Positions 22,400-33,688 of a DNA stretch of 64,000 bases are shown here, one piece after another. Numbering within the stretch: the stretch's first letter is position 1; each line of letters begins with the position of its first letter. The DNA comes from Alisma plantago-aquatica (Eukaryota > Streptophyta > Magnoliopsida > Alismatales > Alismataceae): NCBI GenBank assembly GCA_963693085.1, contig OY856410.1, positions 1,397,685,363 to 1,397,749,362 on the forward strand. The letters are read 5' to 3'. The position numbers and the translations under genes were made by a program. The notes beneath the pieces were generated by a model. It saw nothing but the letters and a program-made list of their open reading frames with translations. It was not told the origin of the DNA and ran no database searches.

Positions 22400-22880
22400 A
22401 CTATTGTTCCTCAATCCAGTGGTTATGTGAGTCCTTAAAGCTCCTCTTTTCAGTTGTGTCCTTCTTCTCATCTTGTGGTGGTGAGGTATTGAATATTTTG
22501 AGTCTCAATCTCAAGTTCATGAAAGTCATTGTCAACTTTTCGGTGCACACATTGATACCAGCATTAGTTATATCCAAGAAGGGCCTCCTCGATATAATGT
22601 GAATCTTCTTGTCCTCTAGTTCCATATCAAGAACAATGACTTTGTTAGGAAAACTACTGTCATTTGTATGTCAAGCTTCAATAGAACATCATCCACTCAC
22701 CCCTCTGAAATTTGATATATTGATAGGCCAATTGTGGTGTTCAATTTGTCAGCATCAATTTACCAATCTAGATTCAAGATGAAAACTACAGGGCATCAGA
22801 TTCTTACTAGATCCCAAGTCCATCAAGGAATTTTCAATGAGATGGCCGCTAATGTGGCATGGAATGAGAGTGCCTCCATG
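22400..22880 (-). pseudogene. Gypsy retropepsin (aspartic protease) fragment
   Basis: Read on the minus strand, an MDLGSSKNLMPC block (about 22840, equivalent to the D-L-G-A-S-V-N-L-M-P active-site block of Athila/Tat proteases) is followed by VIVLDMELEDKKIHI and SRRPFLDITNAGINV (about 22540-22630), matching the flap and C-terminal GRPFLATAGA block. Stops and frame changes separate them. Its strand is opposite to the gypsy RT fragment at 20.3-21.5 kb, so the two come from different insertions or a rearrangement. Confidence 0.7.
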
Positions 22881-23744
22881 GTATTTTATCTTTAAGGGGA
22901 GGGCATGTTTCAAAATATAAATCATTTTCTTAGTAAGATTTATTTTTCTTGGGTGTTCTCATCATTGTCTTTCTCTTGAAGGTGCACATATCCTTGAGAA
23001 GCTTTGTGGAGGATGGAATTTTCTTGATTGCATCAAGCATGGGATATTGACCTTCACTTGTCTAATGACCTCAAGATATTAATATTATGCATTGGTCTCC
23101 ACTTGAATAAAGGATCATCTTAAGCATCGGGAAATGGAGACTCAATTCCATTTTCCTTTATTGAATTAGTAGGAAGGTTTGGAATTATCGTAGGAACTAT
23201 TAGAGCCACGGGTGGAGCACTCAGAATCACAATTGGGATAGAGGGAATAGAATCAGTTACAAATAGCATAGAAGGGACAACACTTGGAATCACAAAATTA
23301 ATGGAAGGCATCACAAAAGAATTTTCTTTCATCACAATATCATTTTTAGTTGTCCCAATCATGATATCATGAATGGTCTCATCAGACATTGCTTTATCAA
23401 CATATCCTTAGTTCACATGGTCATTGCCCCTTCTACATTTAGGATTCTCATGAACTTTACCACTACTTAAGATGGTTACTACATTCATTTTCTCGTGGGG
23501 AGGAGATGGAGCTTGTGATGCTTGTGGTGTTGGTGGTGGCCTTAGATGTTGTTGTTGGTGAGGTGGAGGTTGAAGGATATATGGTTGTTGTAGTGGTTGT
23601 TGTGGAGGTGGTTTATGAGGTGGAGGTTGAAGAATGCATGATTGTTGAGGTAGGGGAGGACATTGGTGGTTGAATCAGGGTTGTGGTGGGGAAACTTTTT
23701 AATATTTCTTTGATGAAGATTTGGGGATGTGAAGCATATGTCAT
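22881..23744 (-). other. Low-complexity, proline-rich minus-strand stretch
   Basis: On the minus strand 23500-23690 would encode Pro/His/Gln-rich sequence and 23120-23389 an Ile/Pro/Val-rich 89-codon frame. This may be part of the gag or linker of the same element as the retropepsin, but I see no gag motif. Confidence 0.35.
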
Positions 23745-24190
23745 GAAATAATTCACTTAAAAGCTTGGACCCAAGTCACAAAAACTATTTCTTTAATGGA
23801 TATCCTAAGGAAACTAAGTTTTATTACCTCTATGTTCCATCTGACAACAAGACCTTTGTTGCTAGAACTATTGTATTCCTTGGAAAGGAACTCACTTCCG
23901 AAGGAAGCAGTGGCAAAAATGTTTGATCTTGAAGAAGTTTTAGGCCAACTAGATAACAATAAATCCATGGAGGTAGATGAGAACAAAGAGAGTTACAAGC
24001 CATTGTGGAATCTCAAATTTCTCATGTAGCATAAGAACCTCAAAGGTCGATTAGGACACATCTAGAGCCTGACATATTTGGATTTTAATTACTCAATCAA
24101 ACAATTTGATGGTCATAAATGATGGTGGGCCAACAATGTGATATTAGGCTCAGTATATCCCAATAGTCTGCTCTAATTTAAGAAGCATAG
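23745..24190 (+). pseudogene. Ty1/copia polyprotein fragment (integrase C-terminus/linker)
   Basis: The frame through 23800-23930 reads GYPKETKFYYLYVPSDNKTF, then VARTIVFLGKELTSEGSSGK, the copia block between integrase and reverse transcriptase (F-x-G-Y-P-K-E-T ... V-F-L-E-K-E-F-L). Downstream it decays through stops and frameshifts. There are no LTRs nearby. The overlapping 77-codon frames on each strand are shadows. Confidence 0.7.
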
Positions 24191-25081
24191 TTTGAATAAG
24201 AAGAGATGACTACTCCATGCTTCATGTTTAATCTAGACATTTGTGAAAAAAGATTATACGGTCATTGTAACTTTATCACTTACAAGTTAAAGTTGTTCTC
24301 CAATTTATTCCTATTATTTGAGCATTACTAAATATCACTCATTGCTTGTGAGATCTTTGACGTCACTGTCAATGTAATATGAAACCTATGAGATCACATG
24401 CATAATGATTCTCAAAGGAATTGAAGTTTACAATCATAATTAGAAAAGTTTGAAATTATGTAAATGTTGTTTCCAATCCATTTGATTGCCTGAGGAAGTC
24501 GGTTGATCTGATGGAGGTTTAGATTAATTAATCAACTGAGTGTTAGACAATCGAATTACCACCATTTAGGAAAATGAAAAGTTGATTGAGTAGGTACCCT
24601 AGTCAATGCAATGGATACAAAAATCTAGAAAAAAAAAGTAAAAAAGAAAAGATGTACCCTTAGAAATCAAATTGGGAGATCAATTCAGATAAGGAGTTGT
24701 CTAACCTAACCAATCAATAGAGTGGTTGTCCCAATGGGTCGATTGCATGTCTTAGTTGATCAATTGGATGACCTAGTTGATCGACTGGCACATAGTCTGG
24801 GTAGAACTTGTTTGATTTTCTTTATGAGTTAGAATTAGGAAACGGGTTGGATTCTCAGGAAATTCAACCCCGTGACTCTTCTATATATAGAGTTGAAAAT
24901 GTAAGGGACGAGACATAAGATGAAACACAAATAGCCTAAGAAGTTCCATCTTGGAGAGAGAAAATGGTTATATATCCAAAGGACGACAACCCACAACATG
25001 AGATGAGTCAAAGGGCAAGCAACACTAGATGTCGATGTCTCTTATCGTGCTTCCTCTCTGTGACTAAGGTCGTACACTAAG
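24191..25081. other. Unassigned stretch, host flank of the LARD-like element
   Basis: Non-coding. Contains loosely paired TTGATC/GATCAA words (next entry) and a TATA-like CTATATATAGAG at 24878-24892, so it may be part of an old LTR. It ends at the AACTC target duplication of the large element. Confidence 0.4.
24485..24795. repeat. Loose array of GTTGATCRAYTGG-type words
   Basis: Clear pair AGTTGATCAATTGG and AGTTGATCGACTGG about 22 bp apart at 24757-24791. Weaker copies: GGTTGATCTGATGG, AATCAACTGAG, GTTGATTGAG, GATCAATTCAG, GGGTCGATTGC. The layout recalls the paired-palindrome arrays at 5.8 and 57 kb, but is more decayed. Confidence 0.5.
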
Positions 25082-25086
25082 AACTC

Positions 25087-28000
25087 TATCACGGAACCAT
25101 TTGTTATCCTAAGTCCATACTCCTAATGGCTATAAAGGAAAAGGTGAGTGGACCTGGGCATCCGTCCCTAGAACATATCACATAACATATGCATGAATAA
25201 AACCACAAACAAGAGAAAGATAAGAGATAACAATATACTAAAAAGGAGAAAAGAGACATATACCCCTTTCTAGATTTAAGTATACACATTGGTGTTTCAT
25301 TTGAGATCTTAGAGACTTGAGCACAGTAGATCTTCATTTGAGAACTATAAAATCGATAAACAAAACATATTAATGATAAAGCATTAAGTATGCTATGAAA
25401 AGGATTTTAAACAGTTTAAGCGTATAAGAAAAGTTGCTTGGCTAGAAACATCATATAAGCAAGACGTAGAACAAGGAGTGAACATTTAACAACAATCTTT
25501 TATACGAAGCATGTTTTAAATGTATTTTCCATTATACTCAACAACATATTATGGTCATTGACCATCTTCCCATTGGAAGGGTCTGTAAGGGTGCTCAAGA
25601 TTAGCCAACCCTTTTATTGACATGGTCCACCTTATCTTGACATCTCAAGTAAGGCGTCCAACCTTGTGCCCTTACCCCGAGAATATAGGTACACAAGGTT
25701 TGTATAATGGACAAGTTTGATTATGTTCTAGGTTTGTTCAACATATTTCAAGCAAAATGAGCGTACTGATCATAGGGAACAAGTAGCTCAAACAAGTAAC
25801 TAACTAGCTAAGCATACATACAGACAAGCCAATACCATAGTAGGGTTAAGAGATTAAGTGTACCTTGTGAGTAGAGTATAAGATCAAGTGTTGATTTTAG
25901 AGAACAATAACTAGCACATTATTAGATCTTTAGCAATAGAGTCAACTTAAATATCCTAACATTTTACAGGATTAATGGTTGGATGTGTCACCTAGATCTA
26001 GGTATCATTTCCTTCAACATTGTTTTCAATATCTCAAACTAGTCATGCATAGGCATTATCAAGCAACATAGTACATCATGGGTTCATTAGTACTTAGAGT
26101 GACACATCAAAACTAGATCAGGGATAGATATTAGATTCCATGATCTTAAAATGGAGCAACCATAATATTTGAGCAAGTTTAGTCAACATAAGCATCAATA
26201 TTGGCATAACTAGTCATACGAGTCACAATCATGTAGGAATGTCATCATCAGGGTATAGATGGGGTATACTTGAGTTAGGAGTCATTAATATCACTAACAT
26301 TCTAATTTGAGATCATTACATAACATGGATGATCCTTCAAGAAAGACTTGTACAAGATTAGAGATTTAAATATCCACATGCACATTAGATCACATACCTA
26401 GCCAAGACTTGGATATTTAGCCAAGTAAGCACACAAGAAAGTTCCAAAAGTTGTATAAGGATACAAGACATTTAAGGTTACTGATTTCAGACCATATAAA
26501 CATCATTGAGTATCTTTAGATCAATAAAAGTATAAAGTTTGACATTCATCACAAAAGTGCACATAAGACCATATTAGGACACATTAAGAATAACAAGGTC
26601 ATCATTAGTGTCCAAGAAGGGTCATGATAGAAAAGGATAGAAATTGAGGGTGAAATCTACTGATTTAGAAAAACCATAGATATCAGAATCACATTTGAAC
26701 AAGTTTGATCATTAAAGAAGTGGTTTCTTTAATAAAAGCCCATTTTAGGTCATATATGCAACATTAGACCATTCTAGGGTACAAGGATGGATCAAGTTTG
26801 AATCATTATGCATAAAGATGTATAGGATACTAATATTAGGCTATAATCATGTTTCAGGGCATAAAAGATTAACATCATGCATTCGATTAGGATAATCATC
26901 TTAAAAAGGTATCAAAAGCATGTATTTTGGGATATCAGCAGAATAGAAACTAGATTTAGAAGCTCGAAGTATTCTTATTAGATAGAGCTCATTTTTTTTA
27001 TCAAAAAGTATATATTATAGGTTGCATTAGGCCTAGGGAGTTGTGATATATAAAATTCCAAAGATTCGCCTCAAGAACAGCATGATCGTTACTTATTGAT
27101 CTGAGCACCCAGAAGAGGCCACATAGTCAAAGAGGCACCTCCAGTCGGGCTTGTTGCTGGAAGGTTGGCTTATTGGGGCCCTCACTGCATGTGATCAGCA
27201 ATCTGGCCCAGCTATGTTGGCTCTGTTCGGCAATTGATTCCTATCACCCTTTGCGGCTGGAGGTGACTCGTGCCTACTCCCACGTGGTCCCTTATCACCG
27301 ATGTGTGCACCCCATCATAGCATCGAGTTGCCTGTGAGGTGACGGCCCATTGCCGCAGCAGCTCGTCGGAGCCCAGGGACAAAAGCAGTCATGGGAGTGG
27401 GGTAAGGCAAGGAGGTGTGCCCTGCCTCGAGGGAGTCACTCAAGCATAGATCTGAAGATTTTAGTGCCCTAGGAGTGTAGTTGTAGTGGTGCCCAAGTTG
27501 CCTTATGCGGCAGCACTGGCTAGGGCTAGGAAGAAGGAAGGAGGTCGTTGGGCCACTAAGGTTTGTAAAACAAGGGGAAAAACATGCCAAGGAGTCAGAG
27601 GAGAAGTTTTATATGTGAGGAGAGTGGCAATTTTTCCTCTAGAGGTGGGAAAAGTGGCGCCCAAAGTGGGGAGTAGGTGGCGGTCAGCGTGGTTCACGCT
27701 GGTGGATAGTACGAATGATGAAGACAGACTCATAACCATTGGATTAGGGCAGAATCCATGGCCCAAGGATCTAACGATTTTGGTGTGCGACTAAGAAATT
27801 AAATCATTTGATTGGTCCAATAAGGGAGTTGTGTATCACTGGAGGGAGGAAAAAGGGAAAGAGGGTCACGCGAGTGGGCCTCTGACCCCTTGGATTCGAC
27901 CCAAAAGGAGCCATATCGATTTAGAACAAGATTAAATCAAGGTAAAAAAAAGGTAACTTGAAACATAACATGGGCTATGAGTGTCCAAATGAGGTAATTT

Positions 28001-28301
28001 TTGCGTCAATGGAAAGATAATCAAATCCTCTATAATATGAGATGCATAACATAGCAATAAGAGCTCACTTAAAGGATTAAATTTTCATTGCAAGATTAAG
28101 ATACATGGTATGCATCAAAACTCAAATTAGAGTCATAATTAAGTAAAAAGTGATATTTAATTGAAGCTAACTTGTCAATTGAACATAAAATGACTCAAAG
28201 TCATGAAATTGAGGGTGAGGGAGGATATTGAATATAATATAGCATTTAATGAGTCAAGGTGTATATAAGTTGAATGAGAGAGAAAAATCCATATCGTCAC
28301 A
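25087..28301 (-). repeat. 3' LTR of the LARD-like element
   Basis: 3,215 bp. Matches 30346-35025 outside the LINE insertion, including a GC-richer block at 27090-27900 that also keeps a related 100-120-codon plus-strand frame in both copies (27486-27794 and 34236-34607). The paired frames differ at many places and are antisense to the element, so I do not call them genes. The outer base pair is changed (TA for TG at 25087). About 80 bp near 27366-27443 are absent from the other LTR. Confidence 0.92.
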
Positions 28302-28330
28302 TCCTCTCCACCTTAAAAGGAATTTTGTCC
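28302..28330 (-). promoter_or_regulatory. Polypurine tract of the LARD-like element
   Basis: On the minus strand GGGGACAAAATTCC, then CTTTTAAGGTGGAGAGGA, directly before the 3' LTR start TGTGACG. It would prime plus-strand DNA synthesis. Confidence 0.8.
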
Positions 28331-30331
28331 CCAAAATTAAATCAATCCATCTATCGAGATAGGGTTCTTTTTCTATTCAATGTCAAAATCATCATAGTAT
28401 TCTCATAAGGTTACTCCACTACTTTCTAGATCCATCTCATTCCAAAATCGAGCAATCGAACATCATTGTCATAGCATAGTCATAATGATCACTGAATTGG
28501 GGAGATCGTCATATGAGACAAAATTAGGAGAGTTCATCCTATAGATCTCAAATTTGGAGAGATCACATTTTTATGTCAATGAATAGAGATATTTGAATCA
28601 AGAGTCAATCATGACTTTCATTCCCATAAATTAGGGTCCTAGCGTCTACATTGGCCTAGGTGGGGTTATACATCCATGATCAACAATTCATATTTCTACA
28701 ATTCAAGATATACATCATATTTCAACATCATAATTTTGTACTCAAAATCAATGGAAGGTCCCACCCTAGTCCACATGGATCTCACCCTTAAGTCATAAAT
28801 AGAGCGATCAAAATTTCAAGATTTGGGAACACAAAAGTCACTAGTCAGATATCAAGAGTGATCTCAAGATCCAAATAGGATGATCATGGGGGATCAAGTC
28901 AAACCAAGATCAATAATCATGAGTTAAGATTTCCTTATGCAATATCAAGAGTCAATTTTAGACATAAAATTCATCAATCCAAACATCTCAAAACTAGGGT
29001 TTAGATTCCTAATTAGACCTTAGGGGTGATCATTCATATGTATACAACAAACGAGCAACAATCGAGCAAAAATTTTGAGCATTATTCAACATTTCCTGGC
29101 ATCAATAACTAGTTGATTTTTCATGGTGTTCAAGGTTGATGAATGATCTACACCTAGGTCTTTATAGGAAACTAACCACTAACTATGGAAAACAATCATA
29201 TTTCAAGATCACTCTCAAACTGAGATTCCAGATCGAGTATCAATATCGTCATGGATCTGACCTTTAGAGAATTAGGTCAAGAAATCAAAATAGTATGAAA
29301 GGGGTCACCTTTCTAAACTCTAAATAATCCATAAGATGAGAATTTAGAGGTAGTCAAAATAAAGATGTGGCATGGGTTAGGGGAGTCATAAGTCAAATAC
29401 TACCCTAATCTAGCACATTAGTCCATAATAATCATGAGTCATTGAGCATATCCAAATAGGGTGAGTATCAACTATCAAATCATATTTTACAAGGTCACAA
29501 GTGAAACATCAAGATCATAACAGAGAAATCATATTTCAAGATTTTGTAATATTGAGGTCATAATAGTGATCCCTTCCTTTCATGTTCAAGGTAAGGGTAT
29601 ATTTGGAAATCTAGAAGTCAAATTGGGAACTTGAGAGTTTGAGCATAATAGTGTTAGAGTGATATCCATGTTCATCTTGTTATCCTAAATAGAGATTACC
29701 AAGAGGTATAGGGATTAATAGGGAAAATTCCTCTTGTATCAAGGTCCTTCATCATGCTTTCGAGAGTCCAAGAGCTTAGTCATTCCAAGGTGTAATCATC
29801 GTTCATGTCAAAATAGGGGAGAAATTTGCTCATTCATGCTTGAGGTTTAGTCAACAATAGGGCATCATGGATTAAATCAAATAGGGACCTCATCAAACAT
29901 GAGGTGTATAACATTAGTTCCTCGTCACCATATCAAAATTTTACCTCAAACATAGAAAGTACGTAGTCTAGATTTGGTAAAGTTGAGTTAATCATGATCT
30001 GAGAGGTCATACATGAGTGTTTAATTCTAGGAGTATTTTGGTTAGTCATAATCGAGTTTTCACATTAAGGTCAGATCATGGCATCATCATTATTTTACTC
30101 AACTTTTGTCAATTTTATTCAAATTCTAGTTTTCCCTATACATAAGCTACCCATAATCGAGATATCATGTGATTGATAATCACAAGTAGAAGAATCACAT
30201 GAGCTGATGAGAAGCTAACTAATCATCTAATGGGTGTCTTAGGGTAGTCCTTAAAGAAGAGATGAGATACTAGAAGACTCTCTAGGTTGTGGGGTATTGG
30301 GTTATTAAACATGCATAGAGGATATGTGATT
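28331..30331 (-). other. Interior of the LARD-like element, no coding capacity
   Basis: 2.0 kb of AT-rich DNA full of ATCATGAGTC/TCAAAATCAT-like words. No frame beyond a few dozen codons on either strand and no gag, protease or polymerase motif. Confidence 0.75.
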
Positions 30332-30343
30332 GCTCTGATACCA
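30332..30343 (-). promoter_or_regulatory. tRNA-Met primer-binding site, LARD-like element
   Basis: TGGTATCAGAGC on the minus strand, two bases inside the 5' LTR. This is complementary to the 3' end of plant initiator tRNA-Met. Confidence 0.9.
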
Positions 30344-32196
30344 TTTGTCATGGAACCATTTGTTATCCTAAGTCCACACTCCTAATGGCTACAAAACCAA
30401 AGGTGAGTGAACATGGACGTCCGTCCCTAGAATGGATCACATAACATATGTATGAATAAAACCACAAACAAGAGAAAGTTAGGAAATAACAAGATATTAA
30501 AAAGGAGAAAATAGGCATGTACCCCTTTCTAGATTTAAGTATTCCCATTGGTGTTTCATTTGAGATCTTAAAGTCTTGGGCATAGCGGATATTCATTTGA
30601 GAACTGCAAAATCGATAAACAAAATATATTAATGCTAAAGCATGAAGTACGCTATGAAAAGGTCGTTTAAACAGTTTAAGTGTATAAGAAAAGTTGCTTG
30701 GCTATAAACATCATATAAGCAAGAAGTAGAACAAGTTGTGAACATTTAACAACAATCTTTTATACAAAGCGTGTTTTAAGTGTATTTACCATTATACTCA
30801 ACAACATATTATGGCCATTGACCAGCTTCCCATTGGAAGGGTCCATAAGGGTGCTCAAGATTAGCCAACCCTTTTATCGATATGGTCTGCCTTATCTTGA
30901 CATCTCAAGTAAGGTGCCCAACCTTGTGCCCTTATCCTAAGAATACAGGTAGGTATACGAGGTTTGTATAATGGACAAGTTTGATTATGTTCTAGGTTTG
31001 TTCAACATATTTCAAGAAAAATGAACGTACTAATTTTAGGGAACATGTAGCTCAAACAAGTAACTAACTAGCCAAGCATTCATATGAGCATACATATAGA
31101 CAAGCCAATACCATAGTAGGGTCAAGAGAGTAAGCGTACCTTGCGAGTAGAGTACAAGATCAAGTGTTGATTTTAGAGAACCATAACTAGCACTTGATTA
31201 GATCTTTAGAAATAGAGTCAACATTGAGATCTTGACATTTTAAAGGAGTGCACTTATATTAACATCAGCAAGATAAGGTATCATTAATCATCATAATAAT
31301 GGTTGGATGTATCACCTAGATCTAGGTATCATTTCCTTCAACATTGTTTTCAATATCTTAAACTAGTCATGCATAGGCATTATCAAGCAACATAGTACAT
31401 CATGGGTTCATTAGTACTTGGGCTGACACTTTAAAACTAGATCAGGGATAGATATTAGAGTCCATGATCTTAAAATGGAGCAACCATAAGATTTGAGCAA
31501 GTTTACTCAACTTAAGCATCAATATTGGCATAACTAGTCATATGAGTCACAATCATGCAAGAATGTCATCATCAGGGTATAGATGGGGTCTACTTGAGTT
31601 AGGAGTCAATAATATCACTAACATTTTGATTTGAGATCATTTCATAACATGGATGATCCTTCAAGCAAGACTTGCACAATATTCGAGATTTAGATATCCA
31701 CATGCACATTCGATCACATATCAAGCCAAGACTTGGGTATTTAACTACATAAGCACACAAGAAAGTTCCAAAAGATGTATAAGGATACAAGACATTTGAT
31801 GTTATTGATTTCTGGCCATATAAACATCATTGAGTATCATTAGATTAATAAAAGCATAATGTTTAACATTCATCACAAACGTGCACATAAGACCATATTA
31901 GGACACTTTAAGAATAACAAGGTCGTCATTAGTGTCCAAGAGGGGTCATGATAAAAAAGGATAGCAACTGAGGGTGAAATCTACTTATTTAGAAAAATCA
32001 TATATATCTGAATCACATTTGAACAAGTTTGATCATTAAAGAAGTGGTTTCTTTCATAAAAGCCCATTTTAGGCCATATATGCAACATTAGACCATTCTA
32101 GGGTACAAGGATGGATCAAGTTCGAATCATTATGCATAAAGATGTATAAGATACTAATATTAGGCTATAAGCATGTCTTGGGGCATAAAAGATTAA

Positions 32197-33688
32197 CAAG
32201 CATGTCTTAGGCTATAAGCCGCTCTCCTTCTCACGAGTTCCAGTTTGGGTCAAGATAGAGAATGGTGGTCTCCCATGGACACGAGACCATATCGCAAGGG
32301 TGGCCAGCACCATCGGCAAGCCTGTGGATTTTGACGATAGCTCAACCTCTGTAGGATGCCTGGGTTCAGCCTCCGTCTGCGTCGAGGTCAGCAACATCCT
32401 TGATCTGCCGAAATCAACCAAAGCTGAGGTGGATTCAGTCGTCAAGCAGTTGAAGGTGGAGATTGTCTCCAAGCCAATCGTGTGTTCGTGCTGCACGAGG
32501 TTCGGCCACAGACAGTCATCGTGTCCTCAGAAGAGTCGGAAGCCTCCACCAGACAAGGACCTGCAGATGAGGTTTGGCAAGAACGCAGGTGTTCGGAAAA
32601 ATGCTCCAGTTGATCCTGACCATAAGACAAATGAGATTCATTCTTCTGAGTCTGATGACAGCCTGCGTAAGGCCATTGAGCAGCAGGTTGAAGAAGTATT
32701 TCTCTCTGGAAACGCCTCTGGCCCTCCTCCTCAGCCCAACGATCCCCATGTTGTCCAAGTTGAACCTGATATGTTCGGGTCCTCACCAGTTTGTAATGTG
32801 GGTAGTATCAATCTGGACTGGGAGCTGGACCTCAATAGATGTGATTCCGAATCTTGGAAGGTCAAGAAAATTTGGGAAAGTTGTGGTTTTTTAGTTGATT
32901 ACCAACTTAGTAAAGCCAACTTGTTCAAGTATGGGGATGGTTCCATTGAGGACTCTAACTCTGAAGCTGGCTCGGATCAGTTGAGAGATGAATCACTAGA
33001 GTTTGAGGAAGTAAGGTCCAAAAGGAAAAAGAAAGTAGCCATGTAGAAATGGGAAGGGGGCTAGTTCTATCTTCTTTCCTGTGGCAGAACCTAGCTACTT
33101 GTTTTCTTTCCTGCATTTGTTCCTGTCGTAAGGATCTAAGCTCTGTTTTAGTGGTGTTATGTGAAGTTTTGCTGATGATTAATAAGTACACTTTCAGTTG
33201 AGGAGTTTATTGCTAGTACTGATTTGATCTTCGTGCGGGCTTTGACAAGATACTCTATTTCAGAGTCTAAATCCTGATAGTTTTACATTCTGCTGGCTGG
33301 AAAAGTATATGATCAGGACAACTGAAGGATAGAAGTCGATTCTGCTGGTTGCATAGAATCCAGGACAAACTAAAGATACTGTCCGGCTATTCAAGGCATC
33401 GCACTTTCAGAGGGTGCCTTTTCATGCTAGCTGCTACTTTGAGTAGCTTAGGATTATGTCGTTAGTTGTTCTTTTGGGGTTCTGTATGGTTAGATAGTCT
33501 CTGCTGCTTTCTTTTAGTTGTTCTGATAGGAGTTCTCGAGAACCATAGCATTTTCTATGCTCTGGCTTAGTTTGTTTTGGTTTGTCGGTGGTTAGTCACC
33601 AAGCTTGTATTCAGGGGTGCTTTCTTGTACCCAAAGTTTTTTTTGGGCAACATCATAGTAACAGATATTTTTACCGACCAAAAAAAAA
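32197..33688 (+). mobile_element. L1-type LINE fragment (ORF1 plus 3' UTR) inside the LARD LTR
   Basis: Interrupts the LARD LTR between sequence matching 26880 and sequence matching 26892. It begins within ORF1, continues through an ORF1 stop at 33046, about 630 bp of non-coding sequence and an A9 tail at 33680-33688. The coding part is GC-richer than the AT-rich surroundings. ORF2 (endonuclease and reverse transcriptase) is absent between ORF1 and the tail. No clean target duplication: the left border carries a small rearrangement that repeats GGCTATAAG and GCATGTCTT. Confidence 0.8.
32216..33046 (+). CDS. LINE ORF1-type protein, DUF4283/zinc-knuckle, 5'-truncated
   Basis: Open for about 276 codons from the insertion border to TAG at 33044-33046. 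The first recognisable block, VPVWVKIENGGLPWT, followed by ASTIGKPVDFDD, is the C-terminal half of the DUF4283 domain of plant L1 ORF1. Next comes the CCHC zinc knuckle CSCCTRFGHRQSSC (C-x2-C-x4-H-x4-C) near 32490. The rest is acidic and Ser-rich and ends in the basic RSKRKKK. The N-terminal half of DUF4283 is missing and no ATG is required by the frame at the left border. ORF1 proteins bind element RNA in a ribonucleoprotein; the knuckle would be the nucleic-acid contact. No stop or frameshift, unlike nearly every other coding piece here. Whether it is expressed is unknown. Confidence 0.8.
   Translation, partial: KPLSFSRVPVWVKIENGGLPWTRDHIARVASTIGKPVDFDDSSTSVGCLGSASVCVEVSNILDLPKSTKAEVDSVVKQLKVEIVSKPIVCSCCTRFGHRQSSCPQKSRKPPPDKDLQMRFGKNAGVRKNAPVDPDHKTNEIHSSESDDSLRKAIEQQVEEVFLSGNASGPPPQPNDPHVVQVEPDMFGSSPVCNVGSINLDWELDLNRCDSESWKVKKIWESCGFLVDYQLSKANLFKYGDGSIEDSNSEAGSDQLRDESLEFEEVRSKRKKKVAM

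Noticed and set aside
23796..24029. 77-codon plus-strand frame and its minus-strand shadow as genes
   Set aside because: A different frame of the same DNA encodes a recognisable copia block, which explains the sequence.
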